Assembly: GCA_009192285.1 (NCBI GenBank)
Contig: WBVU01000005.1
Coordinates: 1,186,768 to 1,250,767 of the forward strand
Direction of reading: 5' to 3'
Length of the DNA: 64,000 nucleotides
DNA from: Morchella semilibera
Taxonomy: Eukaryota > Ascomycota > Pezizomycetes > Pezizales > Morchellaceae
Part shown: one piece after another, positions 33,261-44,000 of the stretch
How positions within the stretch are numbered: the stretch's first letter is position 1
Layout: each line of letters opens with the position of its first letter
Notes under the pieces: generated by a model
The model's input: only the letters and a program-made list of their open reading frames with translations
Database searches by the model: none
Told to the model about the DNA's origin: nothing
Made by a program: the position numbers and the translations under genes

Positions 33261-33812
33261 ATGTCCGCCACAGTATCACCTCTGCTTCAACTACCCGTCG
33301 AGCTAATACTGCTCATCACCCCTTACCTCCCCAACCGCTCGCTATCCAAGCTAGCCCGTACCTGCCACGCCCTGCATAACCTCCTCACCCCTCTCCTCGA
33401 CCGCAAGCTCAAACGCAAAGAGAACGAGGTCCGCCAATGGGCCATCAGAAGAAACTGGCCTGTGGTTGTTTCCTACACCCTGAAGCTCCCCCGTGCTAGG
33501 CGTGTTCGCAACGGCCACTGGCTGTTCTATCTGGCTGCTTCGGACGGGTTTGAGGAGATAATCCGGGTGCTCCTGGAACATGGTGTCTCCCCCGGCCCCA
33601 ACCACGAGAAGGTTTATTCCCCGCTCCGCGCTGCAAAGGACAGTGGGCATATGGGGGTTGTGAAGATGCTCCTTGAGTCGAAGGGGTACTGGAAGAGGTG
33701 GCGCAGGGACAAGACCCCAAAGCAGTGGGTGATCAGAATAGATGGATTTGTGTCTGACCTTGGGGATATTGGGAAGGGCTGGGTAGCAGCGGCGGGTAGG
33801 AGCATGCGTTAG
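33261..33812 (+). CDS. F-box/ankyrin protein
   Basis: The ATG at 33,261 (MSATVSPLLQLPVELILLIT) gives the short leader seen in relatives; the frame is open further upstream, but that part shows no family similarity. F-box to about residue 45 (SKLARTCHALHNLLTPLL), then a basic linker (KLKRKENEVRQWAIRRNW). Ankyrin repeats at about 90-150 (YLAASDGFEEIIRVLLEHGV, AAKDSGHMGVVKMLLESKG). A basic aromatic segment (WKRWRRDKTPKQWVIRIDG) ends the protein. 183 aa. Predicted SCF substrate receptor; intact. Confidence 0.84.
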   Translation: MSATVSPLLQLPVELILLITPYLPNRSLSKLARTCHALHNLLTPLLDRKLKRKENEVRQWAIRRNWPVVVSYTLKLPRARRVRNGHWLFYLAASDGFEEIIRVLLEHGVSPGPNHEKVYSPLRAAKDSGHMGVVKMLLESKGYWKRWRRDKTPKQWVIRIDGFVSDLGDIGKGWVAAAGRSMR

Positions 33813-34415
33813 GGTGAGAATAATCATAACTGGGGGAAACAAACACAGTCCATTCTTGCGGAAGGTTCTTTTGTCTAGACAGATTTTTTAATAATTATCG
33901 TGGTGGAGTTATCGAAGACTTGGCATTTTTTTTTGGTTATGGCCGGGTCTAAGACTGTGTGCACTATATTTGCGCCTGTGCGGGCATTGCCGCCGGGCTT
34001 TAGCTAGAGCAGAAAGTGATGTGACTTAAACAGTATTCTTTTACCAGCGCAAGTTCAAGATAACAATAACTCAAGGTGCCCTGTGCGCACATTATCTGCT
34101 ATGTGGTTTGATGCATACAATGGCTATTGGAATTCAAAATTCACTGAGTGACTCAAAGATGATTGATGGAGAACGACCCCTCCGCAAAGAATAGAAGGGA
34201 AAAGAATCCTCTCAGAGCCGGCCAATTATATCGTTTAAATTGCATATTTCCTGCTCGGTATATCCACCTGTAATTGCATGGCGTTTCCGGACCCAACTGC
34301 TATTGCATCAATGCTACCCTTTTTGTATGGCATGCAAGAGTGGTTGGGAGCGGAAATGTCATGGAACCTAAGGCCTGGTTACACAAGATTGCAATCAACC
34401 GATATATCCACCTGC
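33813..34415. other. Intergenic stretch, nothing recognised
   Basis: No open frame with family similarity, no inverted ends. It separates the intact gene at 33,261 from three successive relics. Confidence 0.5.
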
Positions 34416-34720
34416 ATATCCCCTCATCGACCTTCACATCCTCCAGCTACCTACCGAACTACTGACTAAAATTGCCGAAGACACGCTCACTACCTACCTG
34501 AGCTCTCATGCACCTGCCACGCCCGGCACGCCCCTCACCACACTAGAGCTCAACTGCCAGTTTATTACTAGCCCAAGCAGACATGATCCGCAAGTGGGTT
34601 ATCGGGGGTGGCCGAGTTGGAGAAAAAATCTTGAATTTGCGTGTATCGATTTAAAGACCTCTACGCGTCCATTATATCGGGATATGAGGGATAATGTATG
34701 TGTTTGTGGGGTATCAATTT
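34416..34720 (+). pseudogene. Relic of an F-box gene
   Basis: The frame reads LQLPTELLTKIAEDTLTTYL, a clear F-box start, then loses the SRTC segment to another frame (CTCATGCACCTGCCACGCCC). No ankyrin part is recognisable. It is an old or 3'-deleted member of the array. Confidence 0.55.
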
Positions 34721-35025
34721 TATTCTACGCGCCCCCCTCATGCGGTTCCATTAATTGCACACAAGGCTGAATTTATGGAAATTATGTGTATATTATCAAA
34801 ACCAAGTATATTCTAGAGTTCGTGGCACAGATCAGAGAAATTCTCTCGAGAACCGTAGCGCGGGGAAGTGAAGCAGTGTATCTTGAACCTATATCGTGGC
34901 TAAGAGATTGACATGATTATCCCGAAAATCCCATTACATGTGTATAAATATATATTAGTATAAATTAGGTCAAGATGTTGTTACACAGCAATGCAAACGT
35001 CGACCACCCCTCTTTACTTGATACT

Positions 35026-35675
35026 ATGTGCACCTCACACTTCCACCTCCTTCCTAATAAGCTACTGCTCCAGATTATTGATGATCTACCTCTTTCCGCT
35101 CTCTCCACACTCTCACGGACCTGCCATGCCTACACCACATTCTCCACCTCCTCCTTAGCAACCACTTCCGGTCCCAGCTAAAAGACATCCGTATGTGGGG
35201 GTTCGACACAACCGACCCCGCACTCTTTCCCGCGCACTGGACATCCCGCTGGGTGAGCATGACTACTACAATGTCATTCATGTACTACCACCATGCGGCC
35301 GCAAAAGGACATGATCAGGTAGTCCGCGTGCTTCTTGACCGTGGCATTTATCCCGGAATGCTTTATACGGACGTCTTGTTACCCGTGCTGGTTGCGCAGA
35401 GGAAGGGATCTATGGAGGTTGTGAGGGCGCTGCTGGGATCGGCGAAATAATGGGAGCGGTGGTGGAAGGAGCAGGCTTCGGAGGAGTACGAGGGCCTGGT
35501 GCACAGCGACGGGTCCATGCCGTTCCCCGGTGCGGTTGTGAAGGTTTGGGTTGGGAACTGTAAGGACGGAAGGCAGATAGAAGGGAGGAGAGAGGAAGAG
35601 GTGACCGATCTTGGACGGGTTTGTTATACGTTTGGCTGGCGAATTGATATTGTATGTATATCGAGGGTAGTCTGA
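35026..35675 (+). pseudogene. F-box/ankyrin gene with two lesions
   Basis: ATG 35,026 (MCTSHFHLLPNKLLLQIIDD) opens an F-box with LSTLSRTCHAYTTF, which runs into a stop near 35,181. A different frame continues with RSQLKDIRMWGFDTTDPALF, HHAAAKGHDQVVRVLLDRGI and VAQRKGSMEVVRALLGSAK, then an in-frame TAA near 35,450. After it the same frame goes on as WERWWKEQASEEYEGLVHSD to a TGA at 35,673-35,675, matching the C-terminus of the 33,261 gene. One frame change and one premature stop suffice, so death was recent. Confidence 0.75.
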
Positions 35676-35869
35676 TATGCATGGTTACTCATCAATCTGA
35701 GACATCGTTGCACAACATTGCATGTCAACGTCAACTCTATTCCCACATCCCATGTAAGACCCGTTCCGCAACGGTTTACACATACTCGCCCGAAGGAGAA
35801 GTCTGTTGTTGATTTGCATGGCAACCGCACCAAAGATATCAATGGAATCCACTCTTTGGCGAGTGCCTC

Positions 35870-36190
35870 GACCCTCTTTAATACCCCCCCGAGCTTCTCG
35901 ATCCGATCACCAGCTACCTAACCACTCCCACTATCCCGGGGCGGCCCTTTAAAACCAGATATCTTTCCGCGCATCCATCTACTGCACTAGCCTCCCAAAG
36001 ATGTCCGGAGGGGGCGTCACGATAGACATGGTCGTGACCGCTGGCCACCTTGACATTGCCACTCTACGCACTCTACTCCTCTCCTAACACCGGAGATCAT
36101 CACGGCGACAGCTCGATTTTTAGTGGCGGATAGTAGGAGTAAGGAGTGTGCGCGCATCTGTTGGAGGCTGAGGTAGTCATAGATCTGAAC
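35870..36190 (+). pseudogene. Old relic of an F-box gene
   Basis: PPELLDPITSYLTTPTIP (about 35,886 onward) recalls LPPELLLLIADHLPTR. Nothing of the SRTC motif survives in frame. GTGCGCGCATCTGTTGGAGG at 36,147 onward could be the RALLEA segment of the ankyrin part. Recognised only by comparison with neighbours. Confidence 0.4.
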
Positions 36191-36689
36191 TAACCCCTAC
36201 AGATGCTACTGGGTTTAGTGTTCGGGAAGGGCGATAAGATCGTAGAGAGCCATCTGAGATGTTTGATTGTATTTTGGGGCACTCCTGTTATCTCCCGGGC
36301 TTTTCTGGGAGTTTGCTCTAGAGAGAACAATGAGTATTATGGCGATGCGGAGGGGCTAACAATGAGAAGGGTGCATGCCAAGGAAAAGGGAAAGCTGACT
36401 TCGGCAAACCCAGGTCCTCGTACTACGCAAAGCGTGTCTAAACTTGTCAGGGTTAGGGTTACGAATAGGTTATAATTCGTTGATATAGTAATATTGAGTT
36501 AGAGCTCGCCCATGACGGGGCCATAGTTGGATGATCTTCCTGCGCATGCGTGGTAAAATACATATATATTGCTAGATTCCTAGCCTATGTCCTGAGCGTA
36601 TGAGACATTCGCGAAATCTCTCTCATGCATTAGCGTTGCCTTTGTAGGAAGCGATTGGCTAGAATAAAGTAATTTCAAGACCGATAATA
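36191..36689. other. Intergenic stretch, nothing recognised
   Basis: A telomere-like gggttagggtt lies at 36,450-36,460. No gene seen. Confidence 0.5.
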
Positions 36690-36805
36690 GAGACTTTGCG
36701 CAAACGGAGCCAGCCCCATTTTCCGGTAACCTGATTAATGCCGATCCCGTAGCCTGCCAATCAGATAACCGAAATATAGAGCTGGCTGGATTTGCGCAAA
36801 GTCTC
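36690..36805. mobile_element. TA-flanked miniature element, 116 bp
   Basis: Perfect 15-bp ends GAGACTTTGCGCAAA and TTTGCGCAAAGTCTC, with TA on both outer sides (36,688-36,689; 36,806-36,807), and a further GGAGCCAGC / GCTGGCTGG pairing. Non-coding. First of three different elements within 760 bp. Confidence 0.88.
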
Positions 36806-36834
36806 TAATACAGCAAACAGCTTGCCCGGACATA

Positions 36835-37258
36835 ACGCGTTGGACCGGGAACCCTGTCAGACGCAGAAACCTGTCGCCTGGCAACCAGCACTTGTAGAAA
36901 AACCTCAAAACCATATGAATCTAGATACCATCTACATAGGTATAATTGCCTATTAAGAAGGATACTCCTCCAAGTTCAAATGGGAGATTTGCTTAAAAAC
37001 TCGTGAAGAAACAGTCAAATTATATATAAACTCCTATACATGCAAACACTTGTATGGAGAGATCAGCACCATAACATATCTCCACCAGCTTTTAAGATAT
37101 TTGAGTCAGAATTTTTTTGAGATGGTCCTCATGTCAGGAGAATAAATATTCAATTCCATTTTCCTCCTGTGGCGGTTGTTGTTCGATTATTCAGTTCAAT
37201 GGATTTTGTATGCGACAGGTTTCTAGCTGCGTCTGACAGGGTTCCCGGTCCAACGCGT
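36835..37258. mobile_element. TA-flanked miniature element, 424 bp
   Basis: Long inverted ends of about 45 bp start ACGCGTTGGACCGGGAACCC and include CTGTCAGACGCAG and AAACCTGTCGC, mirrored at the right end with a 4-bp insertion (CTAG). TA lies outside both ends (36,833-36,834; 37,259-37,260). The AT-rich middle has no open frame. The arms are so similar that the copy must be fairly young. Confidence 0.9.
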
Positions 37259-37310
37259 TACCTAGAAATTGGATATCACATGACTTTCATGCATGTGAAT
37301 GTCTGACGTA

Positions 37311-37444
37311 CTCGGGGCAGGTAAATAGTACCGGACAATGCAAGTTTTGTCTCTGGGCTTTTTTTGCAGTGGTTCTCGCCTAGTACGCGCACCCATTGGT
37401 GAACCAAAAACCTCCATTGTCCGGTACTTTTTACCTGCCCCGAG
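37311..37444. mobile_element. TA-flanked miniature element, 134 bp
   Basis: Ends CTCGGGGCAGGTAAA and TTTACCTGCCCCGAG plus an inner AGTACCGGACAATG / CATTGTCCGGTACT pairing, with one mismatch over about 30 bp. TA on both outer sides (37,309-37,310; 37,445-37,446). It lies 87 bp before the F-box gene at 37,531. Confidence 0.9.
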
Positions 37445-37530
37445 TAGAGTACATGTGACACTTACCTAATCAATCTGTGTAACACGACCCAGTATAAAGC
37501 TCTCTTGTTCCCCCCCCCCCTGCTGATAAA

Positions 37531-38121
37531 ATGTCCACCACACACTTGTATCCACGTTTGCCACTTGGGCTCTTCCTACTTATCGCCGACTACCTTCCCA
37601 CCCGCGAATTATCATCCCTCTCCTGTACATGCAGTTCGTACCATGTACTACTAGCCCCCCGCCTCGATACTCGCTTCAAGGACCACGCCAGGTCTATCGT
37701 CCGTTGGGCGGCGAAGCGCAACAACCCTGAAATCTTTAAACGTGCCCTCGATCTCGTGGAACTTCCCCCGTTATTCATTGGCCCCGGGGGTAAAGGCCAT
37801 TGGCTCGACGTCCTTCTTTATGAGGCGGTCCGCCTTGGGTGGACGGAGTTTGTTCGTGCCCTGCTGGAGTACGGAGTAAACCTTCACGAATGTTGTGGGG
37901 GCGGAACCCCGCTGTCTATTGCTGTAAAATGGGGAAAGTTGGAGATCGCAACACTGCTTCTGGAGGCTGGCACAGACCCCGATAGGCCGGGGTGCGCCTG
38001 TGATGGATTTAAAAAGCCAGCGGAGATCGCGTGGGACTTCCCAAGCCACAATGATATGATGGCCCTCTTGGTCAAGTACGGGGCGGCGTTTCGGCCACCA
38101 CATTTGTCGCCGGGGGAATAG
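37531..38121 (+). CDS. F-box/ankyrin protein
   Basis: 196 aa. F-box at residues 8-42 (LPLGLFLLIADYLPTRELSS, LSCTCSSYHVLLAPRLD), where the usual SRTC is SCTC. Then FKDHARSIVRWAAKRNNPEI and FKRALDLVELP. Ankyrin repeats at about 85-180 (YEAVRLGWTEFVRALLEYGV, TPLSIAVKWGKLEIATLLLE, PAEIAWDFPSHNDMMALLVK), the best formed in the plus-strand array with recognisable TPL/LLEAG features. A C-run (37,510-37,519) lies just upstream of the ATG. Predicted SCF substrate receptor. Intact, with miniature elements immediately upstream. Confidence 0.87.
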   Translation: MSTTHLYPRLPLGLFLLIADYLPTRELSSLSCTCSSYHVLLAPRLDTRFKDHARSIVRWAAKRNNPEIFKRALDLVELPPLFIGPGGKGHWLDVLLYEAVRLGWTEFVRALLEYGVNLHECCGGGTPLSIAVKWGKLEIATLLLEAGTDPDRPGCACDGFKKPAEIAWDFPSHNDMMALLVKYGAAFRPPHLSPGE

Positions 38122-38384
38122 GTTGTGAGAGAATATAGGCTTTCATAAGGGTGTTTAGGTTAGAGGTTTCTGTCTTGGTCTCCCATGGCGCGTTTGGTCA
38201 TGTATAGGGAAATACAATCTCCCACTAGAAGACGGTTGTCAGATAGTCGTGAAATCAGTACTGAGAGATTAATAATAAGTAACTTAGCCTTATGCTGTTT
38301 CTTAAATAGTGGGCAGGGATCCCGGGCATTTGATCGAGTGAGACGCTATGACTGTCATCAACTTTCATCGAGCCTCTATAATAC

Positions 38385-38664
38385 CCCTACCACCAAACCT
38401 CCGCAAACTCCTCCCTCTCTATTAAAACCTTATCCCTCATCCACAATCGTCCCACCTCTGATCTCGGCACTTTTTCCCGCCTCTCCCGCACCCGTCCCAC
38501 CTCCAGTGACCTCTCGACCCCCCACCACAATACCCAACCTGACTCCTAGGCCACTGAAACCCCTAGCTAAGCCGCACAGTGATCTATCCGTTTCTTTGTA
38601 CTGTGCCCTCAGCCTAGGCCCTGCCCTGGAACAATACGGAGGTTTAAGGGTAAGAGACGAATAG
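38385..38664 (+). pseudogene. Relic of an F-box gene
   Basis: TCGGCACTTTTTCCCGCCTC continuing into TCCCGCACCCGTCCCACCTC would read as STFSRLSRTRPTS, the family's LSRTC segment; the frame around it is otherwise Pro/Thr-rich and degenerate. LEQYGGLRVRDE at the end recalls the C-terminal LxxYG signature. It is the last recognisable plus-strand member. 38,665-39,049 holds nothing I recognise. Confidence 0.5.
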
Positions 38665-39049
38665 CAAGGGTATAGACAAAGTGCACATCCTCCTTGCTCA
38701 TGGGGTGGGAAGCATGGGTCTTGGAATGATATTGTTCCTGGTACTTATTCCTAGTTGTAAAATCCATTACCGATAGTTTTTAGGATGGCTGTAGTATGTG
38801 CCGAATCAATTTCTGAGGTTTGTTGAGTGGCGATGAGCATAAGATGAAGTTAAAGTGAACGTGCTCTCGCGTACAATGTGGCTATGTAATCAATTGGGGG
38901 AGCTGACGCAATTAGTGATTTGAGGGGGAGGGGAGGGGGATTGGAGAAGCTGCATAACGAGTGATATCGCATGATGCATTACCGGTTTTGAAGGTATGTC
39001 TCGTGATTCACCACACCGGAGACTCTACCAACTATATAAACGAATCAAA

Positions 39050-39490
39050 AAAAGCATCATTTTCGCTTATTATTTTTCTATGCGAAATGAATCACTTTTA
39101 ATGTGCTCTCTAAAGGGATCAAAAACCGATCAAAAAATGAATCCTTAGTTCCATTTGATACATTTCAAGTGCTTTTTCTAAAAGTTTAAAAGGAAAAAAG
39201 AATTGATCTCTCAAGGAACTGAACCTTGGCTATTGCAATTACTTAACCTGAACCTTATCACCTATGCTATCAGACAATATATTAATTCATTATTTGAGCT
39301 GTGTTGGATTGCCAGAGAGGAAAAGCATCAGAAAATTGGTGAGGAAAAGGCATCATGGAAAAGCATCATGAAAAATGAATCCGAGTGCCTTTTACAAAAG
39401 CATACCCTCTAAATGAATCAAAGGATTCATTTACCAAAACTGACTGTGTGGGAAACGAATCAAAAGATTCATTTACATGGCTGGTAGAGA
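39050..39490 (-). repeat. Paired ATGAATCA-rich repeat, copy 1
   Basis: AT-rich repeat with many ATGAATCA / TGATTCAT words. On the minus strand it contains AGCATAGGTGATAAGG (A-box-like) and, about 35 bp on, GGTTCAGTTCC (B-box-like), the spacing expected of an internal RNA polymerase III promoter, suggesting a tRNA-derived SINE. It ends in AAAACTGACTGTGTGGGAAA and GGCTGGTAGAGA, shared with copy 2. Confidence 0.5.
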
Positions 39491-39699
39491 GAGGGTAGAT
39501 CTAACTCAAATATGGGGTGTGTCCTCGGACTGTGATCATTGTTCTGCATGACCGAAGATAGCCGCCGGAGTATCACGATGAAGGCCTTTTGTCGGCCCCA
39601 ATCTTCACCTCTATTCTCTTAAATTTGTACCGGCCCCTGCAGGTCAGATCAGAGAAAATGACTCACTATATACATACCCGCCCGCACTCCCTACAAACT

Positions 39700-40130
39700 A
39701 TCAAAGTGAATCGAGAAATGAATCATGCGATCAAATGTGACATATAATAATGCATCAAATAACTATGGGGAAACGAACCAGTAAATGAATCTTAAGTTCA
39801 TTTTGCCACTTAAGTTCACACATTTCCCATCCAAATCCCCAAAAAGAAAATGTTCTTGATGAGAGTTAAACTCTCACTATCTTGAATCTTTATCCTAGAT
39901 CTTATCACTTCCGCCAACACTTCAGATAATAACATTTAAGAGAAAGCAGTAAGAAAGGGTTATTGATTGATAATGGATCAGTAAATGAATCAGGTAAGGG
40001 AATCAAGTAAATGGATCAAGTAAAGGAATCAAAGATTTTATTGCAACTAACGTCCCCCGAAAACGAATCACTGGATTCATGTCCCAAAACTGCCTGAGTG
40101 GGAATGATTCGTTTCCAGAGCTGGTAGTGA
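39700..40130 (-). repeat. Paired ATGAATCA-rich repeat, copy 2
   Basis: Same order of words as copy 1: ATGAATCCT/ATGAATCTT, a tRNA-like stretch (TTGGCGGAAGTGATAAG on the minus strand, with GAGTTTAACTCTC where the B-box would be), then AAAACTGCCTGAGTGGGAAT and GAGCTGGTAGTGA. Heavily diverged from copy 1. Both lie at the point where the two F-box arrays converge. Confidence 0.5.
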
Positions 40131-40850
40131 CTGTGGTGTCATGTCGAAATCTTTGCCAAATATGTTCTAGGCCAATCCCAAGTCCGAAGAATGACGAACT
40201 TTGACCACCGACTAAATGGTAAGGTCCATCTGACTGCACGGGATGCAATAGCGGTGGTGGAGTGTTCAGGGTATCGCTAATTATAGCATAGCTGAAAAGC
40301 ATGATATGTATACATGCGGGATCGATTATCAGCATCTTATGGCCCTTTTGAATAGTATCGCGGCTTCAATTATTTAAATTGCCTTGGCAACCCTTGCACA
40401 AAGCTCTAAATATTTTTGGCCTTGCAGATTGCCTTTCTGTTGCCTCTTGTAGCTTGAAAGATGGAAGTTCCAAACTATTCTAGTAAAACATCGAAGGATG
40501 GTCATTTTAGCTTACGAGCGATTGTAGTGCCTATATCTTCTTCCTGTAAGTCGGCTATAGGTATACGGATTCCATCACTGAACCATTGTTTAAGATGAGG
40601 AGCTGGTCCATCTTTACTGTACAGCGACAGGTAACAAGTGATGGAATGCCCTGAGGTACAAACACCAGATGTTGGTGGCGTTTTACCAAAACAGGCGTCG
40701 CTGTGTTCCATCGCTTATTACCTGCTACTGTACAATGATAAGAGGCGAAATAGTAAATGCCCAAAACCAACAGCGAAGGTTGGCAAAGGGAGGATCCACA
40801 TGCCCGTGTCCTCCTCGATACCTCCTCCACCTACGCTCGCGAACATGGTT
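40131..40850. other. Spacer at the array convergence, no supported gene
   Basis: Short frames only. The last plus-strand relic ends at about 38,664 and the first minus-strand relic ends at 40,851, so gene direction flips across this spacer and the repeats before it. Confidence 0.55.
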
Positions 40851-41400
40851 TCAACGGCAGCGCTTGTCCCCATGCAGCTCCTCATTCCAATAGAATGTTG
40901 GCAGTACCCTCCTCGCATAGTAGTCAGTCCTCAACAGCTCAGCGATCCCCCAATCCTCCCTCATCATCGCCACATTTACAGGAGTCATAACCACCAATCC
41001 ACTATCAGCCATGTGTACGTCTGCCCCTGCCTTGAGCAAAATCTTAGCAACTTCTTTATCACCTGTATAGACTGCGCGCAACAACGGCATCAAATCTATT
41101 GCCTTGGGGTGTACAGGTTCCTTATCCAGCAGCTGTCGCACCATCTGCGTTTGTGCGTGGTCCGTGGCGTTGCCGCGAGGCTTCGTCTCATATATCTACG
41201 GACAGCGCGCGGGATAGGAATTTGGAATGGTAGTGGGCAGTGGCCTAGACAATGATGGCTCTTGCCCCCTCCGTGAAGAGGCTGTCGAGGAAGGGGGTGA
41301 GGAGAAAGTAGAGGGTAAGGCAGCTACGAGAGAGGGCAGATACGGAGCGGGTGCAAGGGAAGCGGGAATTTATAAGTAGAAGTTTAAGCGGGAGGAACGA
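40851..41400 (-). pseudogene. Broken F-box/ankyrin gene
   Basis: Leftward from about 41,400 the frame reads LPLKLLLINSRFPCTRSVSA, then LSRSCLTLYFLLTPFLDSLF and TEGARAIIV before a stop. Further on (41,144-40,851) an ankyrin part is open: VRQLLDKEPVHPKAIDLMPL, AVYTGDKEVAKILLKAGADV and TPVNVAMMREDWGIAELL. The linker between them is in a different frame with stops. Two or more lesions. Confidence 0.75.
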
Positions 41401-42231
41401 GAGATATGGGGGGTGGGGGGATGGCTAGAATAGGATCTAGCTTGGTCTGATATCCTATGTTGTTAAAAAGCATAAAACACAACGGTTCTAGTCTACAAAT
41501 CCTGCAGCTAAGCATCTGCTAGAGCATTTGTGGGCAACCTGCCTTGTAGCATTATAGCTTTTTGGATTTCTGGACTGGGGAAAATGTGCTGTGAGGTGGT
41601 GATGCGGTAGAACGTGAAGAGGGTTGACTATGAGAACCGTGGACTGGAACTGTTCTAAAGACGAGCAAACGGCCCAATACAACCTGTCTATTACAATCTC
41701 GAAACACGCGCAGTTTATGAGATATGGGTGCTTTTATAATGGAAGGAAAGAAAGGAGTGGGTGTATGCAGCCCGCCCAAATCACAGGACATGCATGAGTA
41801 CGCTCTGGCAATGACGTGACAACTGTGTATTGGCCGACAGAGTAATCATGACAAAGTCACGAGCCTAGGTTGCTAGCCAACAGTGGGCCTATGGCCAGGG
41901 GCGCCCCAGTCCTCGCGCAGGGATCGTTTATCTACAGGTGCCTCTAATGATGTCTGTGATATTGATAGCCACCATGCATCTATTTAGGTCTGTCATTGAC
42001 GCAATAGATGAACAGTTAAGTGTTAGGCTTTGAGTCGATACGCTGAATTACAAAGAACAACAAATCAATTCGTGCAGCTATAACCTACCCACTAGCTGCA
42101 CATCACTCTTGAAGCAACAACGGGGCAAGGATCAGCTGTACTTACAGCCACCCATCAGAGTTGTCCATCATTCGGATTTAATATGACATGCCCGGCTCAA
42201 GCAGTTATCAGACTATGCATTGAAATGTTGA
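41401..42231. other. Intergenic stretch, nothing recognised
   Basis: No family similarity and no terminal repeats. The 8 bp at 42,224-42,231 (AATGTTGA) are the left target duplication of the next element. Confidence 0.5.
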
Positions 42232-42607
42232 TAGTGATGGGCACGAGACGAGACGAGACTTGGGTTAGTCTCGTCTCGTCTTGTACCTCTTGGATTAGGT
42301 CTCGAAAGTCTCGAGACAATGGTCTAGTCTCGTCAAAGTCTCGAGACTTTTGGTCATATGACTTTGTTTCTGGGGAACACCCACAATCATGATAGTTAAT
42401 GTATATTAAAAGTTGATCAAGGGTTGGAATCGTAGCTGGGGAGTACATTTGGGTACGAAAATAAAGTCCTAAATGTCTCGAGACAAGTCTCGAGACATTC
42501 AGACCTAGTCTTGTCTTGTCTTGTCTTGTCAACCCTCAGGTCTCGTCTTGTCTTGCTGAAAGCCTCGAGACTTAGTCTCGAGACAACTTGTCTTGTGCCC
42601 ATCACTA
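42232..42607. mobile_element. hAT-like miniature element, 376 bp
   Basis: Ends TAGTGATGGGCACGAGAC and GTGCCCATCACTA are inverted repeats of hAT type. AATGTTGA (42,224-42,231) and AATGTTGG (42,608-42,615) form an 8-bp target duplication with one mismatch. The interior is packed with GTCTCGAGAC palindromes and GTCTCGTCTTG words, as in hAT subterminal regions. No transposase; a non-autonomous copy. Confidence 0.92.
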
Positions 42608-42615
42608 AATGTTGG

Positions 42616-43457
42616 TAATCTCAAGCCACCAGTGAGCTTGATGGAGGCGAAAACCAATATTAGATGTTCATAGTGTTCTTATTCTCTGTTATCAAGTTTT
42701 TATACTTCTATAGATACATTTGAGTTCTTTGATTCAACTCTGTAAGCCACGTTGAGAACTGACCACCTTATATACGAGTCACAAACACTCTTGAACAGTG
42801 GCTGTATAGACATATCGAGTGATAAGCTATGATTAATCTGAGGTATACACAGCTCCGCCAATTCCGTCATTTGACTACATGTCTACCAAGAGCACTTCCG
42901 AATTTAGTAATCGTACAAGAGGTACACCCAAAGCTGCTAGACTAGTCATCCTTTACCTCACCAAAGGGAGTATATCCCAGAAAACATCCTTATTCAGTGC
43001 ACATGTTGACAATAGTTATGGCTAGGAAGAACGAGATACCCCTAATCTATCTGTTCAGTATAGAAGAAGCCCACGGCTATATAGAGACCAACAAAGGGGC
43101 ATCATCTATCGAAATAACCGTATATGGCTAAGCTGCCAGCCCTGAAATAGGGGCTAGATGGGTTGGTATATGGGGGTTAAAAAGTCCGAAACAGCTTCTG
43201 TTGCTCACAGTTTAAAGTTTGTGGAGGTCACGTCAAGTTTGACTAGGTTTGCTTGGGACAAATATTAACCCGGATTCGGGAAACAATAACGACTACACGT
43301 CTTTTATATTTATTAACTATACTGTAAGTTCCTTAACCGGGATAACGGGACCTTCACAGCAGGTTCCCGTGCCGTGATATCTCCGGCAACAGTGGGGAGT
43401 GCAGGAGAGAAGCGCGGGAGAGAAAACGTGTGGAAGAGCCTGCGTGTAATCCTAGGT
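42616..43457. other. Intergenic stretch, nothing recognised
   Basis: No supported gene, terminal repeat or microsatellite. Confidence 0.5.
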
Positions 43458-44000
43458 CTAAGAGCGTCCATAACCTACCCATATATAGTCCTGCTGGTTA
43501 CTCCACTTTAGTGCTCTTACCAAGCTAAAACCTACCAACAGATCAACCATCCTCTCATGCGCTAACCTCTCCGCCGCTTCTACCGGCGTCATATAGCCCA
43601 ACCACCCCTCCCGCTCGTGCACATTCACCCCCGCCTCCGGTAGGATCTCGGCCATCTCCCAATCCGCTGAATACACCTGTACCCCTTTACCCACTCCCGG
43701 AGGGGGACCGTGGGCAAGTAGCAACCGGGCCACGTCATAGGAGCGCCATGCGATCCGGATGGTGGGTACTAGGGAGAGGGCGCGGGAAAGAGCGGCGACG
43801 TGGGTGTATTGAGCGGTGAACTGGAGGGGGTCGGGAGTGGTGAAGCGGGCGATAAGCATGAGGGTGAGGTTCATGCGGCGGGAGGTTGGGGGAGTGGGTG
43901 GGGAAATAAATGGCGATACGGAGGAAGGGGTCGGTGGGGATCGGAGGAGGAGGAGGAGGAGGAGGTACGGACGTACATGATATACTACTAGTAGTGGCCA
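43458..44000 (-). pseudogene. F-box/ankyrin gene with a frameshift and decayed F-box
   Basis: The 3' part (43,874-43,458) is open and ankyrin-like: YDVARLLLAHGPPPG, YSADWEMAEILPEAGVNVHE and TPVEAAERLAHERMVDLLVG. The 5' part is in another frame (PPIPTDPFLRIAIYFPTHSP), an F-box reduced to PxDPFLxIAxYFPT with a GGA/TCC trinucleotide run in front. At least one frame change. The LPEAG in place of LLEAG shows drift. Confidence 0.7.

Noticed and set aside
39180-39300. A tRNA gene on the minus strand
   Set aside because: A-box- and B-box-like words are present, but I could not fold a cloverleaf with an acceptor stem; treated as a SINE-like repeat.
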